From Flavobacteriales bacterium (GTDB lineage Bacteria; Bacteroidota; Bacteroidia; Flavobacteriales_D; Crocinitomicaceae), in contig JABJEE010000038.1 of NCBI GenBank assembly GCA_018665005.1, forward strand, positions 1 to 8,938: DNA of 8,938 nucleotides, in the 5' to 3' direction. The notes below the pieces were generated by a model. It saw only the letters and a list, made by a program, of their open reading frames with translations, was not told the origin of the DNA and did not search any database. Of the stretch, positions 5,901 through 8,938 are shown one piece after another (the first letter of the stretch is position 1; each line of letters starts with the position of its first letter). The translations under genes and the position numbers were made by a program.

Positions 5901-6626
5901 TTATCCGAATACTTTTTTAAGTAAATCGGAAACCCTTGCTGCGGGATTATTTCTAATCTCTAATTCTTGTTTTGCGATTTGAATGAACAAGCCTTCAATG
6001 GCCTTTTCAGTTGTATAATCTACCAAATCCGGATTTACTTTTTGGACCATCGGTATTTTATTATATGCCGTGAAAAGATTTTCCCAATGCTGCGTTGCAC
6101 CTACTTTATCTAAGGAGGTTTTAATAACCGGCTTGAATTTTTCGACCAAATCGTTTCTGGTTTGAGCACTCAGGTAAGATGTTGCAGCATCGTCTTCTCC
6201 ATTGAGTATGCTCATAACGTCATTGAGACTTAGATTCTTAATTGCGCTAACAAAGAGCCCCTTCGAGCTATTGGCCGCATCCTCCGCTGCCCTATTCATT
6301 GACTCTATCGCGGCATCAACCTTTTTGCCTTGCCCCAGTTTTCGAAGTTTCGACTCGACTTGTTTAGCTTCCTGTGGGAGAAAAAGCTTAATTTGATCAT
6401 CTTTAAAATAACCATCTGGTTTAGAAAGTTTATCAACGCCTTTTTCAATTCCCTTATTTAGGGCTTCTTTAAGGCCTTCACCCACCTCTTTTTCACTAAG
6501 TGATTTATTTCCAGGAATAGAAATTCCTGTTTTTTCTAATCCTTTTTTTAGGTTTGGAAGCTGAGATATTCCAGACATTGAAAATGTAAATGTCATGCCG
6601 ATAATTAGATAAATAGATTTTTTCAT
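5901..6626 (-). CDS. DUF4197-family exported protein
   Basis: The start is placed at 6626 (241 residues), since MKKSIYLIIGMTFTFSMSGISQ is a signal peptide; the ATG at 6653 would put nine extra residues before it. The mature protein is mainly helical and matches DUF4197 as I know it: an N-terminal segment of the type EVGEGLKEALNKGIEKGV, then GYFKDDQIKLFLPQEA, MNRAAEDAA, the SLNDVMSILNGEDDAAT block, VGATQHW, VDYTTEKAIEGLF and a C-terminal NPAARVSDLLKKVFG. Length agrees with the family. The function of DUF4197 is not known; members are periplasmic or secreted and common in Bacteroidota and Proteobacteria. Here it is the first gene of a probable four-gene unit ending in the oxidase pair, with 33 nt to the next start. 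No sorting tail or lipobox is seen, so a periplasmic location is most likely. Confidence 0.85.
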   Translation of the reverse strand: MKKSIYLIIGMTFTFSMSGISQLPNLKKGLEKTGISIPGNKSLSEKEVGEGLKEALNKGIEKGVDKLSKPDGYFKDDQIKLFLPQEAKQVESKLRKLGQGKKVDAAIESMNRAAEDAANSSKGLFVSAIKNLSLNDVMSILNGEDDAATSYLSAQTRNDLVEKFKPVIKTSLDKVGATQHWENLFTAYNKIPMVQKVNPDLVDYTTEKAIEGLFIQIAKQELEIRNNPAARVSDLLKKVFG

Positions 6627-7065
6627 GTGTATGTTATAAAGATTATTAATCACAAACCCTGAAAAAGTATTTATCCGAGCTCGTTTATTTCAAATGTTAA
6701 ACATTACATAGCATAAAACATACCAAAATAATACTGAATTCAATTACACATAGAAAAGGGAAACTCATAACCTTATCATAGGCAATGGAAAAATCATTCA
6801 ATTACAAGATAAATCGACATAAATGATTAAAAATTGCAAATAAATGTGCTGTTTTCATCAAAAAAACCATCTTTTTTAAGAAAAAGTGTCAAATTTAGAA
6901 TCTGTGAATTTTGATACATCGAGAAACCATTAATTTGACCGAAATGTATTAAAAAAACAGAAAAAGGAACAAAAAGTGGACTGAAAATGTGAAATATTGT
7001 ACTAATTCATTGAATTATATGAAAATTCTGTTTTCAAAATAATCCAAACAAGTGACCCCTAAAAA
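6627..7065. other. Long AT-rich intergenic region without a visible gene
   Basis: The 439 bases between the DUF4197 gene and the small gene ending at 7066 contain the candidate promoter near 6662-6694. The rest (6710-7065) is A/T-rich with several poly-A/poly-T runs and no convincing reading frame on either strand. A small palindrome TAATTC-ATT-GAATTA (7003-7017) lies 49 nt past the stop of the small gene, with no T run to make it a clear terminator. The words AAAAACC(A/C)TCTTTTTT and AAAAAGT with nearby GAAAATG also occur in the gap 2823-3043, but this may be base composition. Confidence 0.4.
6662..6694 (-). promoter_or_regulatory. Candidate promoter of the DUF4197-to-oxidase operon
   Basis: On the minus strand TTTG (6694-6691) is followed after 21 nt by TACTTTTT (6669-6662), one base off TAnnTTTG. 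The predicted start is near 6655, about 30 nt before the ATG at 6626. The spacer holds a perfect 8-bp palindrome CGAGCTCG (6676-6683), and a second small one (AATGT-TAA-ACATT, 6693-6705) overlaps the -33 element. Either could bind a regulator, but both are short. Confidence 0.35.
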
Positions 7066-7296
7066 TTAAAACCGAGGCAATACAGTTGCTTTCTGATTAT
7101 TGTCTTCCGAAACAAGCTCTTTCTTTGTCTTCGCCACTTGAGACTTTTGTTTTTCTAAAGAATGATTGACGGTGCTTTTTGAATGACTCACTTTTGAATC
7201 GTCGACTGATTTTTTTTCTGATTGTCCATCAACATAAATCATCATAAATAAGGCCAATGGAATTAACACAAAAATATTGAGAATAACTTTTTTCAT
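7066..7296 (-). CDS. Small exported or membrane-anchored protein of unknown function
   Basis: This 76-residue protein begins MKKVILNIFVLIPLALFMMIYVDGQ, a signal peptide or N-terminal anchor. It is followed by about 50 highly charged, polar residues rich in Lys, Ser, Glu and Val (SEKKSVDDSKVSHSKS, LEKQKSQVAKTKKELVSEDN), probably disordered or a short coiled coil, ending in ATVLPRF. I do not recognise a family. There is no Cys, so no lipobox and no disulfide. The signal-like start, the Lys-Lys after Met and the lack of a competing frame argue that it is real. It is flanked by 439 and 231 nt of non-coding DNA, so it probably forms its own transcript. A near -7 box (TACAATTTTG, one extra base) lies at 7345-7354 on the minus strand. 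Confidence 0.5.
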   Translation of the reverse strand: MKKVILNIFVLIPLALFMMIYVDGQSEKKSVDDSKVSHSKSTVNHSLEKQKSQVAKTKKELVSEDNNQKATVLPRF

Positions 7297-7316
7297 CTGA
7301 ACGAATTACTGTAAAC

Positions 7317-7339
7317 TACTACTGAAATTAAAAGTAGTA
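7317..7339. repeat. Short inverted repeat in the leader of the small exported protein gene
   Basis: TACTACT (7317-7323) and AGTAGTA (7333-7339) are exact reverse complements, 7 bp each with a 9-nt loop. They lie 20-43 nt before the ATG at 7296. In RNA this would be a weak leader hairpin; in DNA it could be a small operator. No T run follows it. Confidence 0.3.
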
Positions 7340-7466
7340 CTTGCAAAATTGTATTCTTAATAAGGATGACTATTGCTATGGTATGAATTATTATCTATGA
7401 CTTTTCACTTAACATGATTATAGTCAATAAAAGAAACTCCTTTAACTAACATTACATTTTTGAATG

Positions 7467-7498
7467 AAAAAAACAAAGACCCTATCGGGTCTTTGTTT
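7467..7498 (-). terminator. Strong intrinsic terminator of the vWA-domain gene
   Basis: AAACAAAGACCC (7471-7482) pairs perfectly with GGGTCTTTGTTT (7487-7498), 12 bp around a TATC loop. On the minus strand the stem runs directly into seven T (complement of 7467-7473). It lies about 30 nt after the stop of the vWA gene at 7528. It separates that gene from the small gene at 7296. Confidence 0.85.
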
Positions 7499-7527
7499 GT
7501 GTCAAAATAAGGTAAGTGTAATATCTA

Positions 7528-8400
7528 TTAAAAGGCAATAAGTATAGTATGTAGCTCAACGTTCTCGGCGGCTGCCGCTCCTATCGCATCTGCTGCTGAA
7601 TGTTTGTTTTCAACAGGAGCAATATACTCATCGGTAATTGTAATAATCATCCTTTTGTTATTTTTCCAAGTACTTGAATGAACTGTTTTAACAATGGCAT
7701 CATAATGCGACTCGCTCGAATGGTATCCTCTTTTTTTACCAATAAAATCAATAGCATTCCAATGATCTTCACTCAAATCAGACAATACAAACCATTGGTT
7801 AGAGTTGGATATTCGAAATGATGCTGCACCCACTCTAGATCCCGCAGGCACCGAAGCAAGTATGGCATCGCTTTCTTTCATCATAGTCTTTATATTATTA
7901 CCCATACTGCCAGAAGCATCAATGAGTATTACAATATCTGTGGAATCTGTTGCATGCCTGTCTATTTGCTCAACTATTGTTTTTACGAGGTTCGCTCGAA
8001 GCGTTCTCACGAATTCTCCTGATGTAGGCAAGGCAATATTATTATATCCCTCAAGAATTTGATAGGAACCATTCTCATTAGTTGAGGAGGAATTGTTTGA
8101 ATGGTTGGTGTTATTATTGTTTGATCGGTTACTGTTTGAAGATGTAGAATAATAATAGTTCGTGTTCGATGATGAATTATTTGAACTAGATGAGTTCGAT
8201 GAATTACTAGATGGACGTGACCTATTCGGGCTCGTTATATTTGACGAATGAGATGACGGTTTAGGTGCCCTAACTGCTGGCCTATGATTAGTGACCGGTG
8301 CATTTTTAAATGAACCGCCCCCTTTAGGACTCGATTTTTTGAGCTGACCAAATGCAGAAAGAGAAATAGATAAGGGAATTAAAAGTAGTAATGTTTTCAT
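7528..8400 (-). CDS. Secreted von Willebrand factor A-domain protein with Ser/Asn-rich linker
   Basis: The 290-residue protein has a signal peptide (residues 1-19, MKTLLLLIPL ... AFGQ). A basic, Pro/Ser-containing stretch follows, and then a low-complexity Ser/Asn/Thr linker (about 49-110) with a YYY at 82-84. The C-terminal part (about 125-290) is a vWA domain: DIVILIDASGSM carries the DxSxS metal-adhesion motif (Asp161, Ser163, Ser165), and RMIITITDEY supplies Asp257. The usual Gly-Gly-Thr or GGGD-PE segment is replaced by GYHSSESHYDAI (225-236), so the third metal ligand is uncertain. vWA domains of this type mediate divalent-metal-dependent protein binding. The protein stops at the end of the domain, without a T9SS tail or membrane anchor. 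Location is periplasmic or, by another route, extracellular. A strong terminator follows; the partner is unknown. Confidence 0.85.
   Translation of the reverse strand: MKTLLLLIPLSISLSAFGQLKKSSPKGGGSFKNAPVTNHRPAVRAPKPSSHSSNITSPNRSRPSSNSSNSSSSNNSSSNTNYYYSTSSNSNRSNNNNTNHSNNSSSTNENGSYQILEGYNNIALPTSGEFVRTLRANLVKTIVEQIDRHATDSTDIVILIDASGSMGNNIKTMMKESDAILASVPAGSRVGAASFRISNSNQWFVLSDLSEDHWNAIDFIGKKRGYHSSESHYDAIVKTVHSSTWKNNKRMIITITDEYIAPVENKHSAADAIGAAAAENVELHTILIAF
8077..8256 (-). repeat. Low-complexity Ser/Asn-coding tract in the vWA-domain gene
   Basis: About 60 codons, mostly AAT/AAC and AGT/TCA/TCT, encode a nearly pure Ser/Asn/Thr stretch between signal peptide and vWA domain. The units are irregular, not an exact tandem repeat, but such tracts change length easily by slippage. 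It is probably a flexible linker that holds the vWA domain away from the N-terminus. Confidence 0.7.
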
Positions 8401-8477
8401 AAGAGCTTTTTTAAATGGTTAATAAATCAATCACCGCGTTTTTGTATTTGATTCGATGAATCTCGGAATAGAAATTT

Positions 8478-8494
8478 ACTATAATCGTGCCAAA
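8478..8494 (-). promoter_or_regulatory. Possible sigma-54 promoter of the vWA-domain gene
   Basis: The minus strand carries TTGGCACG, a perfect -24 element of the sigma-54 consensus TTGGCACG-N4-TTGCA. At the right spacing it is followed by TAGT in place of TTGC, so -12 is poor (GT instead of GC). The predicted start is about 65 nt before the ATG at 8400. An alternative is TAAATTTC (8471-8478), a one-mismatch -7 box, but it has no correctly spaced -33. I see no activator gene nearby. Confidence 0.22.
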
Positions 8495-8531
8495 CTTGTT
8501 TTTAATGAGTTCTTTAACCTCTAAAAATAAA

Positions 8532-8938
8532 TCAAATACGTTCTAAAAAAATTCGCTCACCATTTGTTTTCAACTCGTATATTCCAAAAGACTTATTTGG
8601 AGTTTCACTGGTTTGAGGACAGTATTTTCCTCTCGAAATTTTTGACACAAAAAATTCAATTTTATTGCTACCCACCCAAAGATATGTGCCACTTACCGAA
8701 GTAAAACAATCCACTCCACATCGTGCGCGATAAGACGTTTGAAAAGTGTTTTCAGTAAAAGAAATGTAATAGCCCCATTTACTGGCGATCTCATCCGCGT
8801 TGGATTCCAAATAAGGATTGAGAATAAAGCCATCTTCGTTTTCTGTCTCCAAACATTGACCATCAAGCTTCCAAGAATTGTTTTGCAATTCTATTCTTTC
8901 TTTAAAATACGTATTTGGGTCAATATGAGATGAGGCTG
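8532..8938 (-). CDS. C-terminal part of an unrecognised protein (cut by right window edge)
   Basis: The frame is open from base 8938 to the TGA at 8534-8532, giving about 135 residues. A TTG at 8888 could be taken as a start, but the frame continues upstream without a stop (ASSHIDPNTYFKERIE before LQNNSWKLDG), so the gene most likely begins outside the window. The visible part is beta-rich and aromatic, with a YYISFTENTFQTSYRARCG segment, CFTSVSGTYLWVG and a closing YELKTNGERIFLERI. This layout would suit a small beta-barrel or lipocalin-like domain, but that is only an impression. Four Cys (in QCLE, RCGVDC and KYCPQ) could form disulfides, which fits an exported protein. I cannot assign a function. 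The next gene starts 131 nt downstream on the same strand. Confidence 0.6.
   Translation of the reverse strand, partial: ASSHIDPNTYFKERIELQNNSWKLDGQCLETENEDGFILNPYLESNADEIASKWGYYISFTENTFQTSYRARCGVDCFTSVSGTYLWVGSNKIEFFVSKISRGKYCPQTSETPNKSFGIYELKTNGERIFLERI

Noticed and set aside
6802..6858. Minus-strand mini-frame starting MKTAHLFA (18 residues)
   Set aside because: Short, no candidate promoter or conserved pattern, inside A/T-rich DNA where such frames arise by chance.
1..8938. CRISPR array, insertion sequence, tRNA or rRNA
   Set aside because: No regular repeat-spacer pattern, no transposase frame or flanking inverted repeats, and no cloverleaf or rRNA signature seen by reading both strands.

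Overview
The window looks like a chromosomal piece of a Bacteroidota bacterium, most likely a flavobacterium-like one. The evidence is AT-rich DNA, A-rich leaders without Shine-Dalgarno sequences, TAnnTTTG promoter boxes about 20-30 nt before several start codons, two type IX secretion (T9SS) type A C-terminal sorting domains, and a cysteinyl-tRNA synthetase with the HMGNMR form of the HIGH motif. Genus cannot be assigned from this sequence alone.

Layout. At 1-279 (minus) is the N-terminal third of an exported YceI-family protein, cut by the left edge. Bases 280-623 are a divergent intergenic region with a yceI promoter, a 22-bp palindrome over its -33 zone, an orphan plus-strand terminator and the cysS promoter. 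cysS (624-2093) and a UPF0173/YtkL-type metal-dependent hydrolase (2142-2822) follow on the plus strand and appear to be transcribed separately. From 2823 onward every gene is on the minus strand.

The core is a probable four-gene operon read right to left: DUF4197 protein (6626-5901), a small T9SS-sorted protein with a CDLGGC motif (5867-5166), and two multicopper-oxidase-like proteins (5130-4264 and 4264-3044) that overlap by one base (TAATG). Each of the four starts with a signal peptide. The copper motifs of the two oxidase-like proteins are complementary. The downstream protein has the first two His motifs (H-x2-H-L-H and HCH), a complete type-1 ligand set and the T9SS tail. The upstream protein has the last two His motifs (H-x2-H-F-H and HDH), but Asp replaces the type-1 Cys and there is no sorting tail. 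Together they have the four His motifs of one trinuclear multicopper oxidase. This suggests a secreted bipartite enzyme and is the most interesting feature of the window.

The right part holds a 76-residue exported protein of unknown function (7296-7066), a secreted von Willebrand A-domain protein with a long Ser/Asn-rich linker (8400-7528) ended by a strong terminator, and the C-terminal part of an unrecognised protein running off the right edge (8938-8532).
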